From Brienomyrus brachyistius (taxonomy: Eukaryota; Chordata; Actinopteri; Osteoglossiformes; Mormyridae), in the NCBI RefSeq assembly GCF_023856365.1, contig NC_064544.1, forward strand, positions 24,156,399 to 24,220,398: a stretch of DNA of 64,000 nucleotides. The letters are read 5' to 3'. The position numbers and the translations under genes were made by a program. Below, in pieces: positions 22,746-35,282 of the stretch. Within the stretch, counting starts at the first letter, position 1. Each line of letters begins with the position of its first letter. Under the pieces are notes generated by a model. The model made no database searches. It had not been told where the DNA came from and was given only the letters and a program-made list of their open reading frames with translations.

Positions 22746-23329
22746 TTAACAACAATAACAGTAAGCATTACATAAAATACCTTGGTGATGCAAAACAGCA
22801 ATGGGAGCATGTCTGTTATTTAATTATTATTAATCCATAGCAAGTAAACTTCAAGCAGGTCCAGGCTGACAGGGATTTGATTGGATGCTGGCTATCTTCT
22901 GTGTCTCACTCTGGCTCAGCTAGTTGGCTGTCTCTTGAAAGAGTTTCACTCAGAGGCAGCGGCTCCCGCTAACGTCTGCTGTTAGGCTCCGCTTTGCTTA
23001 GTGTGATTTCTAAACAAATGCATTTTAAAGCACACATCCTCAAACAGGACAGGGCTCCCTGAGGGTCTGAGCTCCATCTCATCTGGCTCTAGTTTTTTCT
23101 GTCGACAGTTGCAGGCAACTTCTCTTTCTATATAATTGTCATTCAGATCTTGCTACTTTTCTTTAAAAAAACATGTTTTACCTCTGGGCACTCCTGTGTT
23201 GTGTAAACAGTGATATTTTGATATCTTTGACTTATTTTTGGCAGTGCTCTATATGCTCTCTTCCCCAATTTAAAACTGAGCTGACAAGAGAGAAGATCAA
23301 CGGTTATTCAGTGTCGCAGACGGGCTGCA
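22746..23329. other. No gene seen; unique sequence before the minisatellite
   Basis: No gene is recognisable. It ends with the 29-bp duplicated segment at 23261-23289, 41 bp before the 4-kb array. Confidence 0.5.
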
Positions 23330-26300
23330 GAACAGGGGCCTGTGTGACTGTGCAAGAGGAGCAGGGGCCTGTGTGAGTATGAGAGAGGATCAGGGGCCTG
23401 TGTGAGTGTGAGAGTGGATCAGGGGCCTGTGTGAGTATGAGAGAGGATCAGGGGCCTGTGTGAGTGTAAGAGTGGATCAGGGGCATGTGTGAGTATGAGA
23501 GAGGATCAGGGGCCTGTGTGAGTATGAAAGTGGATCAGGGGCCTGTGTGAGTATGAGAGAGGAGCAGGGGCCTGTGTGAGTGTGTGAGAGGATCAGGGGC
23601 CTGTATGAGTGCGTCAGAGGATCAGGGGCCTGTGTGAGTGTGTGAGAGGAACAGAGGCTTGTGTGAGTACGAGAGAGGATCAGGGGCCTGTGTGAGTATG
23701 AGAGAGGAGCAGGGGCCTGTGTGAGTATGAGAGAGGAGCAGGGGCCTGTGTGAGTGTGTGAGAGGATCAGGGGCCTGTGTGAGTATGAGAGAGGATCAGG
23801 GGCCTGTGTGAGTGTGAGAGTGGATCAGGGGCAAGTGTGAGTATGAGAGAGGATCAGGGGCCTGTGTGAGTATGAGAGAGGATCAGGGGCCTGTGTGAGT
23901 GTAAGAGTGGATCAGGGGCATGTCTGAGTATGAGAGAGGATCAGGGGCATGTGTGAGTATGAGAGTGGAACAGGGGCCTGTGTGAGTGTGTCAGAGGATC
24001 AGGGGCCTATGTGAGTTTGTCAGAGGATCAGGGGCCTGTGTGAGTGTGTGAGAGGATTAGAGGCCTGTGTGAGTACGAGAGAGGATCAGGGGCCTGTGTG
24101 AGTATGAGAGAAGAGCAGGGACCTGTGTGAGTATGAGAGAGGATCAGGGGCCTGTGTGAGTGTGTGAGAGGATCAGGGGCCTGTGTGAGTATGAGAGAGT
24201 AGCAGGGGCCTGTGTGAGTATGAGAGAAGATCAGGGTCCTGTGTGAGTGTGTGATAGGATCAGGTTCCTGTGTGAGTGTGTCAGAGGATCAGGGGCCTGT
24301 GTGAGTATGAGAGAGGATCAGGGGCCTGTGTGAGTGTGCGAGAGGATCAGGGTCCTGTGTGAGTGTGAGAGTGGATCAGGGGCCTGTGTGAGTGTGTGAG
24401 AGGATCAGGGTCCTGTCTGAGTGTGTAAGAGGATCAGGGGCCTGTGTGAGTATGAGAGAAGATCACGGTCCTGTGTGAGTGTGAGAGTGGATCAGGGGCC
24501 TGTGTGAGTGTGTGAGAGGATCAGGGGCCTGTCTGAGTGTGTAAGAGGATCAGGGGCCTGTGTGAGTGTGAGAGAGGATCAGTGCCCTGTGTGAGTGTGC
24601 GAGAGGATCAGGGGGCTGTGTGAGTATGAGAGAAGATCAGGGTCCTGTGTGAGTGTGAGAGTTGATCAGGGGCCTGTGTGAGTGTGTGAGAGGATCAGGG
24701 GCCTGTCTGAGTGTGTCAGAGGATCAGGGGCCTGTGTGAGTGTGTGCGAGGATCAGGGGCCCATGTGAGTGTGTGAGAGGATCAGGGGCCTGTGTGAGTA
24801 TGAGAGAAGATCAGGGTCCTGTGTGAGTGTGTCAGAGGATATGGGGCCTGTGTGAGTATGAGAGAAGATCAGGGGCCCGTGTGAGTGTGTGAGAGGATCA
24901 GGGGCCTGTGTGAGTATGAGAGAAGATCAGGGGCCTGTGTGAGTGTGTTAGAGGATCAGGGGCCTGTGTGAGTGTGCGAGTGGATCAGGCGCATGTGTGA
25001 GTGTGCGAATGGATCAGGGGCCTGTGTGAGTGTGTAAGAGGATCAGGGGCCTGTGTGAGTATGAGAGAAGATCAGGGGCCCGTCTGAGTGTGTGAGAGGA
25101 TCAGGGGCCTGTGTGAGTATGAGAGAAGATCAGGGGCCTGTGTGAGTGTGTTAGAGGATCAGGGGCCTGTGTGAGTGTGCGAGTGGATCAGGCGCATGTG
25201 TGAGTGTGCAAATGGATCAGGGGCCTGTGTGAGTGTGTAAGAGGATCAGGGGCCTGTGTGAGTATGAGAGAAGATCAGGGTCCTGTGTGAGTGTGAGAGT
25301 GGATCAGGGACCTGTGTGAGTGTGTCAGAGGGTCAGGGGCCTGTGTGAGTGTGTGCGAGGATCAGGTTCCTGTGTGAGTGTGTCAGAGGATCAGGGGCCT
25401 GTGTGAGTAAGAGAGAAGATCAGGGTCCTGTGTGAGTGTGAGAGTGGATCAGGGGCCTGTGTGAGTGTGTGAGAGGATCAGGGTCCTGTCTGAGTGTGTA
25501 AGAGGATCAGGGGCCTGTGTGAGTATGAGAGAAGATCACGGTCCTGTGTGAGTGTGAGAGTGGATCAGGGGCCTGTGTGAGTGTGTGAGAGGATCAGGGG
25601 CCTGTCTGAGTGTGTAAGAGGATCAGGGGCCTGTGTGAGTGTGAGAGAGGATCAGGGCCCTGTGTGAGTGTGCGAGAGGATCAGGGGCCTGTGTGAGTAT
25701 GAGAGAAGATCAGGGTCCTGTGTGAGTTTGAGAGTTGATCAGGGGCCTGTCTGAGTGTGTCAGAGGATCAGGGGCCTGTGTGAGTGTGTGAGAGGATCAG
25801 GGGCCTGTGTGAGTGTGTGCGAGGATCAGGGGCCCATGTGAGTGTGTGAGAGGATCAGGGGCCTGTGTGAGTATGAGAGAAGATCAGGGTCCTGTGTGAG
25901 TGTGAGAGTGGATCAGGGGCCTGTGTGAGTGTGTGAGAGGATCAGGTGCCTGTGTGAGTATGAGAGAAGATCAGGGTCCTGTGTGAGTGTGTCAGAGGAT
26001 ATGGGGCCTGTGTGAGTATGAGAGAAGATCAGGGGCCCGTGTGAGTGTGTGAGAGGATCAGGGGCCTGGTGAGTATGAGAGAAGATCAGGGGCCTGTGTG
26101 AGTGTGTTAGAGGATCAGGGGCCTGTGTGAGTGTGCGAGTGGATCAGGCGCATGTGTGAGTGTGCGAGTGGATCAGGGGCCTGTGTGAGTGTGTAAGAGG
26201 ATCAGGGGCCTGTGTGAGTATGAGAGAAGATCAGGGTCCTGTGTGAGTGTGTGAGAGGATTAGGGGCCTGTGTGAGTGTGTCAGAGGATCAGGCACCTGT

Positions 26301-27328
26301 GTGAGTGTGTGAAAGGATCAGGGGCCGGTGTGAGTATGAGAGAGGATCAGGGGCCTGTGTGAGTGTGTAAGAGGATCAGGGGCCTGTGTGAGTGTGAGAG
26401 AGGATCAGGGGCCTGTGTGAGTGTGAGAGTGGATCAGGGGCCTGTGTGAGTGTGTAAGAGGATCAGGGGCCTGTGTGAGTGTGAGAGAGGATCAGGGGCC
26501 TGTGTGAGTATGAGAGAGGATCAGGGGCCTGTGTGAGTGTGTAAGAGGTTCAGGGGCCTGTGTGAGAATGAGAGAGGATCAGGGTCCTTTGTGAGTGTGA
26601 GAGTGGATCAGGGGCCTGTGTGAATGTGAGAGTGGATCAGGGGCCTGTGTGAGTGTGTAAGAGGATCAGGGGCCTGTGTGAGTGTGAGAGAGGATCAGGG
26701 GCCTGTGTGAGTATGAGAGAGGATCAGGGGCCTGTGTGAGTGTGTAAGAGGTTCAGGGGCCTGTGTGAGTGTGCGAGAGGATCAAGGGCCTGTGTGAGTG
26801 TGTAAGAGGATCAGGGGCCTGTGTGAGTATGAGAGAGGATCAGGGGCCTGTGTGAGTATGAGAGAGGATCACGGGCCTGTGTGAGTGTGAGAGTGGATCA
26901 GGGGCCTTTGTGAGTGTGTGAGAGGATCAGGGGCCTGTGTGAGTGTGTGAGAGGATCAGGGGCCTGTGTGAGTATGAGAGAAGATCAGGGGCCTGTGTGA
27001 GTGTGTGAGAGGATCAGGGGTCTGTGTGAGTGTGAGAGTGGATCAGGGGCCTGTGTGAGTGTGAGAGTGGATCAGGGGCCTTTGTGAGTGTGTGAGAGGA
27101 TCAGGGGCCTGTGTGAGTGTGTGAGAGGATCAGGGGCCTGTGTGAGTATGAGAGAAGATCAGGGGCCTGTGTGAGTGTGTGAGAGGATCAGGGGCCTGTG
27201 TGAGTATGAGAGAGGATCAGGGGCCTGTGTGAGTGTGTGAGAGGATCAGGGGCCTGTGTGAGTGTGTGAGAGGATCAGGGGCCTGTGTGAGTATGCAAGT
27301 GGATCAGGTGCCTTTTATGACTTTGAGT
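23330..27328. repeat. 4-kb minisatellite: about 138 units of 29 bp
   Basis: The unit is GATCAGGGGCCTGTGTGAGT followed by a nine-base variable end such as GTGAGAGTG, ATGAGAGAG or GTGTAAGAG. The first unit starts at 23330 and the last at 27302: 3,972 bp, which is 137 steps of 29 minus one base. A single-base deletion near 26070 accounts for that. Most variation sits in the last nine bases, so unit types can be told apart, and there is higher-order structure (see findings). TGA stops recur in several phases and no long frame exists, so it is non-coding. There are no unique spacers, so it is not CRISPR-like. Confidence 0.96.
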
Positions 27329-27570
27329 CTTTAACCAGTCCAGTCAGCCACTCCTATAAGACTCCACTGGATTGCCGACTACAGTCACGCAATTAATGTG
27401 ACAGAATACTAGTCTTGTTGGTATTCAGAAAATGCTGCATTTCACATCATGTCTGAAATGTTACAGCTTTTCTTTTTTCTCTTACACAGAAAGTATTTTT
27501 CTAATTTAAACTTCCATCCGCTGCGAAGGGGTTTTCAGTTAGCGCAGAAAAATGGAAGCACACATGCACG
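27329..27570. other. No gene seen; flank of the minisatellite
   Basis: Unique sequence with no recognisable feature. Confidence 0.5.
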
Positions 27571-27606
27571 CACAGACAGACACACACAGACACACACACA
27601 CACACA
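27571..27606. repeat. AC microsatellite
   Basis: Imperfect CA/CAGA repeats. A second short AC/AT run at 27832-27851 lies 225 bp on. The sequence between them (including TCTGTGGGGACCTGAAAAATG) resembles a module often seen beside CA repeats in fish genomes; this resemblance is from memory. Confidence 0.85.
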
Positions 27607-27851
27607 GGTTTGATTTTTTGTTGGAACTCTTCATTCATTTCTACGGGTGAAACTCTAATCCCAACATGACAACCTAATCTTAACCATAAGTAACCAAACC
27701 AAATATAAGACTTTTGGCTTTTTTTGTTTTTTGACCGCATTCACAGATCTCTGTGGGGACCTGAAAAATGGTCCCCAGAATGTCAAAATAACAAGTTTTT
27801 ATTATATTGTGGGGAACTCTTGTCTGTGCAAACACACACACATATATACAC

Positions 27852-30800
27852 ATCCACACTGCATTTTATACAGACAACAGAATTTTACTATAATCTTATT
27901 AACATACTTGGGATGAAAGTTAATGAAAGTATAGCCATGTTTCTCTCTCACTCATTGTCCATTAGTTTTTTGTGTTATAACTGATGTAGTTCATCACTAG
28001 CTTTCCTCTAAAAATCGCGTATGTTTTACTATCATGGTGCCTGACGTACCATCAGCTTTTGACGAAGCATTCCGAAACTTCTTCTTTAATTCCTTAATTC
28101 GGTCTATTCAGTCTTTTCTTGTAAGGAAAATGAAGCCAAATTAAAAATTGGGGGAGTAGGTCCCTTCGGTTCCTTCAGCCCTGCGCCTGCCAGGGAGATG
28201 GGAAATGTGCCTTATAAGGCTAAACCCAGCTGATTTGTAGAGTTTTATTTTGTGACCAAATCATTCACCCAGGAGACACCTGTTTTGTGGAAACAGGTCA
28301 CACAATTGTAACGGGGATACTGCTGGCTGTAGGATTGGGTCAGTACAGTATGACGATGACCCTGGCTGCCCTCACGCCTTACGCATATCTTTGGGTGCCG
28401 CATCTCTGAGTCATGCTTTCCCCTTTCTGAGTCAGCCAGAGCTCCGCGGCTCCAGCACGAGGGTGATATGCATGCAGGGGGACAGCTTCCGTCACACAGA
28501 CGCTCCCCGACGGCTGAGCCCCACTCGGCGTGCTTTAGGTCAGAAAGTGCAGTTCTGAGTCAGAAAATTCAGCAAATTCAATGTGACTGGCAGGGGTTAA
28601 ATCAGAAACAGAGAGGAGCGGGAGTCTTGTCAGGTACAGAGTAATATTCCTGCTCATTCATTCGTAATATCACTGTGAAAATGTATCAAAATATCAACCT
28701 ATTCATGGATTGCTGCTTACAAATGTCTTAGCTCTATCAGAAACTACCCAAAAACTGAAGTTTTGGAAGAAGTATGGCAAGTCAGATAAGTCAAAATAGA
28801 AAAACACTGGACAGAATTGTGAGAGAGTAAGAAAAAAATGTTTCACGTTGAAGGTGCGGCTGCAATCCTCCTGTAGGGTGCGATTTGAACATTAAGAGGC
28901 AGAGCTGGGCCCTGGCAGGCTCTGTCTATATTGGCATTACGGACAGCCAATGGATGTGACCCCCACGCCTGATTGGCTGTTTGTGTCTGCTCCCTCCTAC
29001 CCCAGTGGGCTCATTCCTTACTGGCTTAATGTTGGAGTAATAAGAGATGGGCACTTTGCTTCTCACCCTCTTACCGATTACCTCAGCTTGCCTGGCTGCT
29101 TCATTAGTCCCTAACAAGGTCTGCTGCTCGAACCTGGAATAGGCGGCCCAGAGGGAGCTTGGTAATCAGGGGCCACGGGGCAACAGAAGCATAGTGCTGA
29201 CCTAGGGCAGTGTGTCGATGGCGGCTCGCAAGCACAGGAGAGGTCGTGCTGCTCCCAGTCCAGTCGTGCTCAGGGAAGCTCTACCTGTCATTTTCACAAT
29301 CACTTACCTCTGGACCCAGCTGCTCATCTCTGTCTCTCAAACCAGGTCTAACATTAGTTTCTTGAATCTTGATGTTTAACCCTGCTCATGTTAAAGCCAC
29401 ATTCTTGCAGAGGATGAAAAGAAATAAAAGACTTTGTTTATAGAACGGCCTAACCAGGGGTTTATGCTGACAAATGGGGCCCGTATGTGAGGGTTATTTG
29501 AGATTTTCATGTGAGCATGTGAATTACGTTTTTGCAAGGTTTGTATAAATGAAGCATCATTTTGTGTTTAAGAAGACTGTGTCACACTGAATAATGCTTC
29601 ATTTCTATGACCTCTCTATGCATTTATTCAGTCATGTTGATTATAAGCTGAGCACTCTCATTCCATACAAGGCAACAGATGAGCAATGAAACCCCAGCCA
29701 GGCTCAAGTGCTTGCGTTTATGTCCTTGTTTCAAGGCAGTGGGAGCTGCAGAAACTGCCTGGGGCCGAGTTTGGCGTGATGTCGCATTTCCTTGACAATT
29801 GATCACCAGTCCTGTAGCCACAGCCAACCCCAGTTAATGGAACCCAGCTGGCCCTAATGCGGCTGATCAACCATTTAGAGTTAAAGAAGGCCAGCTGGGC
29901 AGAAGCAGGGCAGGGCTGTTGGGGCGCAGTGTTGCTATGTGAGCATTATGTTTGCAGGGTAAAGGTCTGCAGACTGGGCCGGCCCAGTCATTAGTTTGAG
30001 TTGTATTTCACTTTCTTTTTTATACAAGAGCGCATTGTAGCTTGTGATCGTGCTGGAGAGTGAAAGTCCGCCCAGTGGGTCATAATGCTGATGGAATGTC
30101 TTTGACGTGTGGACACGCCGATTGGCTGTCACAGCTCTCACGGAGATTACCAGCTCCATCACCAACAAAGCAGCCACAGACCATGACAGTGCCTCATCTA
30201 TTTTGGACAGTGGGACAAGCAACACGCCCATCTTCCACTCCTGTTTGTTTGTTATGATTTTAAAGCAGCTGTAATTTTGATTGGTACTGTACATGCAGCA
30301 GCCTGTCATGCTTTACCATTTAACCTTTTAACATTTGAGTTTAATTTATTCAGTCAGAAATGGAGATTATGGACCTTTGCCGGTCCTCTCTTTAATTGGC
30401 TGAGTGATAGGAACCTAGTCATCTGTTTTGAATCTTGCAATACTGTTATACCTGAATTCAGAAACATGATCCTTTTTCACAGATATGAGATACACTTTTC
30501 ACTTCTATGTAAATGACCAATTTTGCTAGTAAACCAGCAGCCCTAGTGCCATGAAGTGTTGTGGACGCTGCAGCCGCTCCTCCACTTAGCCACGCGACCT
30601 ACGGCATTTTTGCTGTCCATCCAGATGGCTGGGAGAAGCCAGGCACAGCACCTGCGTACAGAGTGGGGGGTGGCAGTAATCACGGCAGGCCCACTGAAGA
30701 GCTGCATTGTTGACTCGGCAGGTCACGGTCCTCTCTGAGTCCTCTCCAGCAAACATGAACATGCTCAGAGTGAGGCATTCTGGGAGGAACAGCAGCATAC

Positions 30801-31279
30801 CTCTGCACTGCAGTTCAGCTCATTGTATTGCGTTGGCGCACTGGCATCTCCAAGCTACTTATGCCTTAGTTTTTGCTATGATCTAAAAGGGAAACATAAC
30901 AAACGCATTGCAGACAAGTGTTTTTCATTATGATCATCACCATTAATAGTACCAACAGCACTTGTGGTAGTGCTGTTTATATTGACATTGTAATAATTTA
31001 ACAGTGTTTATTGGTGCCTTTCCAATATGCTTAGCAGATTGTTTTATTCATAGCTCAAAATCATACATTTTTGTTTATAAAAAAAGAATAAACAGGAAAT
31101 GTGTGTTAAATCACTTTCAGAAACAGCTTTTTTGCTTGGACTTGAACCAGTGTATATGGTTATATCACTATGGTAACCAGCACAAAACACATTTAAGTTG
31201 ACCAATATGGCGATGCTATTACATTGAACTCACAGATGAGATGCAGAAGTGTCCGAGGAAACCATTTCACAAAGATGTT

Positions 31280-31284
<5 letters not shown>
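27852..31284. other. No gene seen; long unique interval
   Basis: About 3.4 kb with no recognisable gene or element. The longest frame is 124 codons on the minus strand (29935-30309), overlapped by a plus-strand frame and without a recognisable domain. Confidence 0.5.
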
Positions 31285-31335
<51 letters not shown>

Positions 31336-31340
31336 TATTC
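31285..31340. repeat. TA microsatellite
   Basis: About 20 TA dinucleotides followed by CACACATATATAT. It gives rise to a YIYI-type run in a minus-strand frame (31193-31483), which is an artefact. Confidence 0.95.
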
Positions 31341-32406
31341 TCTGAGAGAAATGTTAGTCTATATTCTTGCCGTCTTTTTAGATAAAAAATGTCCCTGTGA
31401 TCAGCCATTTTAGGAAAAGAAAGTGAATGAAGGGAGAAGACTAGACATGAAGCAGAAGGTGCATGATAAAGATGTGTATCCATTCACATTGTGTGTTTCA
31501 CTAGTGAAATTTCGGTGATAAATAAGCACATTGTACTGGACGCTGAATGCGGAGTATTTCTGGCACGCTCTGCCCCGCTTCGCCAGATGCCTCGGTCATG
31601 TGACAGCTGCACTTGTAGATTACCCAGTTACCAATAGCCTGCCTTCGGTGGGACGGCTCAGTCGCCAAAAGTTGCCTCTCTACATTCTAATTGGAATGCG
31701 TTGACATTTTCATAGGAATGAAATAAAGAATATATAAATAGGCAGTTGACTGTCATTTAATCATATTACCATTAAACAGGAATACAATTTACTTATAGAT
31801 GACATTTGAAGTGCATGTGATTTCACAGAAAGGTTGTTAGATGACGGTTTAATTACAATGGAAGGTGTATCGCTAAGGACCTAAATCCTTTGTGACACCG
31901 TGATTTTTCTTAAAGCGTTGGATCTGATATAAGCAATGCTGGCCTTTAAAGACATTTAATCATGGGATGGTTCACAACAGAGAGGACCAAAAGTTAGATT
32001 TATAAGGGTTTGTCAGTGAGTAACCTATTTTTTGAGTTGTTCTTTCAGTCAACATTACATACATACTTTCTAGGTATAGAAAATGGTAGAGGACCATTCG
32101 CAAAGGTCTGCTGTATGCGAACCCCTTTATGCTATCAAATGCAGTCACTTCCATGCCCAGAGCAGAAATGCATGGTTGGAAAATGATTATAAAGATGGTG
32201 CTAATTCTGTAGCTCAGGTTTGTGTTCTCCTCATTAGGGCGACATTAGCATTAGTGAACATCGTTATTTGTTTTCAAAAACTGCCTCCTCCTTCTGATTT
32301 CACTTTCACCGACTTTTCATCATATTTCAATTTTTTGAGTAGGAAACATTTCTATTGGCAACTGAAAAAGCTAGGAAGAATGGTGTGCATGTGTGTACTA
32401 TGCATC

Positions 32407-32408
<2 letters not shown>
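31341..32408. other. No gene seen; unique sequence
   Basis: Ordinary sequence; no recognisable gene or mobile element. Confidence 0.5.

Positions 32409-32440
<32 letters not shown>
32409..32440. repeat. CT microsatellite, 16 copies
   Basis: A perfect run of CT dinucleotides. It lies inside the longest open frame outside tandem repeats (32083-32649, 188 codons) and contributes its SLSLSL run. Confidence 0.95.
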
Positions 32441-32446
<6 letters not shown>

Positions 32447-34492
32447 TGTGTCTTTGGCAGTGGGGAGAAAGAGAAACTTATTTCCTGAGTGTGTCACTGT
32501 GTGTTAGTATTTTGTTCGTAGCTATGCGTAATATAAAGAAAGGACAGACTGAGTGGAAAAACCAACACAAAAGGCTTATTTTGTGCCAGAATACAAGGGC
32601 CATTTGGAACATGCCTGCTGAAAATGACCCAAAAGGGCACCTTTGTTGATAAAAAATGAGCAGATGGGTTTTCAAACAAATAATCACACCACCAATGTCT
32701 GTATTCTGATTACAGGGCACTGACCCTAGCCAAGGACTTACAATAGTCCATGCGGAAAGAATGTCAGTGATTTCAAATTTGAGTCAAACTGACATTGACT
32801 ATAGCAGGTGGTTCCCTTTGTAAACAACTAGTCTGGTTGTTATTTAGTCTAGTTGTAGCGCCACTAATCTGATGGGCACCTAATTATGTGCAGTCTAATG
32901 ATGCACACGAGTAGCTGCTGGACAGTTAACCACTAAAGTTGTATTGCAATTATATTAATTCTTCCTATTTACCAGAGAACAGGAAGGAAGACCCATCCCT
33001 GCCTTACCTGAAAGTAACCTGTGAGAGCAGATTAAAACCATGCAGCTCTAAAGGAGCTTCTTCTCTATTGATTTGAGATTAAGGTCTACTGTGGCACAGA
33101 GCTGAGCCTGCAGGAGAGCTGCGCTCCAGGCTAATTATATAACGACGGTAATTGAGGTGCAGAACGGAAACCAGGACGTGTATCGGCCCTTCGCGACGGA
33201 ACCTGCTGGAAGGAGAGACATGCGGACTGAAGCCGCAGCAAATGGCGCATTCAAGCCACCCACTGTCCAGCGCCTCTGCCTTCACTGTGGTCACCGCATC
33301 TGTATTTCCCTTCATCTCTAAAAATAGAATAGCACAGGGGGCACACTAAACGTAAGCGTCTCCGTCACTCAGTATGCAAGAGCCCAGCTGAGGAATGACA
33401 TTATAAATGGGCAGGGGAAGACAGGCAAGCAGAGCACAGTATCACTCAGCCACACGCCATGTAATAAAGCGCCGAGAAAACGCTCTCTGTAGATTGAGAT
33501 CTGGAAAGGATGCCGCTGAACAATGTGTCTGGCAGAGACCCACTGAGCCGGGCACCGTGATTGTATCAGCCTGCAGTCTCAGCACAACTAAATGAGATGA
33601 CATTCACTTTAACAAATAATCCCCCCCATGCCACCTCGCACCCATCAACACACGGAATGTGCATAAAACATAAATGCTCTCAAAGTGGTCTCTGACATGG
33701 TGTTTACGACAGATGATATAAAAGTAACCCTGTATGCAGCAGGGGATTAATAACTCAGTTTCAACTACTTTATTTGGTTTTAGTTATTTATTTGTTTGTA
33801 TTTTGTGGAACAGCCATTTCATTGAATTTGCAGCATTACATAAGTCTTTAAAAAGATAAGACTGCCCAGGGGGCTGGTGTTCCGTCCAGTAAAATGATAA
33901 AAACGGGGTAGTTCCAACAATATCATTAAAAAATGCTTAATTAGCTCTAATGTTTAATTATGACATAGATACAGATACACTAGGGAACAGACAATGATAT
34001 ACAGTGCGTAAATGTATGTTTTGAGTATATTTTGTCAGTTTGGATGAATCACGGTTACTTTGTTCAAAGTTCACCTCATGTTGCTTGTATTTATTTATTG
34101 CTGCATTTTCACATTTGTTGTTTTGCCTTTGACTCCCAGAGCTGCACAAGCACATTTGCTGTCTGATGAAGATATCCTTGTTAAAGACAAGTACTGCCTC
34201 TAGGGCTTCAGAAATGCTAATTACATGCTAATCTCACGGCACCAAGCCAAACGTCAAAACCGAGGGTGTAGTTGACTGAGGCGTGTAGGCATGGGACATA
34301 CTTCACTGTACTCCGTCTGTACCGGAAGGATAGGTGTTCTATACAAAGGAGGTAGCTGACATTTGTCAGCGGGAGAGTTGGCTGTCTCTGGTTTGGAGTC
34401 TGCTGAAGTAATGACTTCGGCCCATACATACGAGTGCATCACACCATACTAGGACTCAAATAACTAGAAGCAGAAGGGGAGCTATGTTTTTG
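32441..34492. other. No gene seen; unique sequence
   Basis: About 2 kb with no recognisable gene or element. A moderately GC-rich stretch lies at 33100-33560 with short frames on both strands. Confidence 0.5.
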
Positions 34493-34880
34493 GGAGCAGG
34501 TGTGACTTAGTGGGTTACGCTTCTTTGCCTGTGATCAGAAGGTTGCTGGTTTGAGCCCAGCCTCAGCTGAATAGTCAAATATCCATGGGACCTTAACCAC
34601 CAGCTCCATGTGTATCCAAACTTGCTCTCTCCTAAATGATAAATCCTGTATTTGCCATTTACACAAGTATGACAAGTACATTGGAATTCCTCTCTTTGCC
34701 TGCCCCATATGGCTCTCCATAGCTTGGGGGTCACAGCACAGGGTCAGCTGACATGCAGCGTCCCTGGAGCTGGCAGTTAAGGGCTTTGCTCAAGGGGCCA
34801 TAGATACGTAACTGTTCTGTCGAGGCCACGGCTTGAACTGGCATTCTAACCATAGGCACAACAACTTAGCCCAGCTACTT
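34493..34880 (+). mobile_element. tRNA-derived SINE joined to a dispersed fish repeat tail
   Basis: The head has an A-box-like segment (TGACTTAGTGGGTTACGC) and a B box (GCTGGTTTGAGCCC), as in tRNA-derived SINEs. The 3' part (CATTGGAATTCCTC, GGTCAGCTGACATGCAGCG, CCCTGGAG, GGGCTTTGCTCAAGGGGCC) matches a tail type also seen at 6589-6700. It may be one composite SINE or a SINE beside a separate repeat. The frames of 61 and 75 codons across it are not genes. Confidence 0.6.
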
Positions 34881-34956
34881 ATGGTTCAGTTAGAGACTAT
34901 CTGAGACTTACCTGCAAAAGCTATCCTGAGAACTTCAGTTCGTGACCATGAACTCT

Positions 34957-35282
34957 ATCCATCCATTTTCCAAACCGCTTATCCTACTGGGTCACGGGGG
35001 GTCCGGAGCCTATCCCGGAAGCAATGGGCATGAGGCAGGGAACAACCCAGGATGGCAGGGCACACTCACACACCATTCATTCTCACATGCATTCCTACGG
35101 GCAATTTAGCAAGCCTCAGCATGTTTTTGGACTGTGGGGGGAAACCGGAGTACCCGGAGGAAACCCCAGGACATCATGGGGAGAACATGCAAACTCCACA
35201 CACATGTGACCCAGGCAGAGACTCGAACCCGGGTCCCAGAGGTGTGAGGCAACAGTGCTAACCACTGCACCACCATGCCGCC
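34957..35282 (-). mobile_element. Full-length V-SINE-type copy with 12-bp target-site duplication
   Basis: Read on the minus strand it has the GGTGCAGTGGTTAGCACTG head, the B box GGGTTCGAGTCTC, TGTGTGGAGTTTGCATG, CCGGAGCC-type 3' domain and AAAATGGATGGAT tail. A perfect 12-bp direct repeat, ACCATGAACTCT, lies at 34945-34956 and 35283-35294 and defines the insertion exactly. With the copy at 22217 it is the youngest-looking SINE in the window. Confidence 0.93.

Noticed and set aside
23330..27328. CRISPR-like array (29-bp repeats)
   Set aside because: The units follow each other directly with no unique spacers, the array has about 138 copies, and the surrounding DNA is vertebrate-like.
31193..31483. 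96-codon minus-strand frame with a YIYIYI run
   Set aside because: The run is a translated TA microsatellite.
32083..32649. 188-codon plus-strand open frame, the longest in the window
   Set aside because: It crosses a pure CT microsatellite that supplies an SLSLSL run, has no recognisable domain and is overlapped by minus-strand frames. It is best explained as chance.
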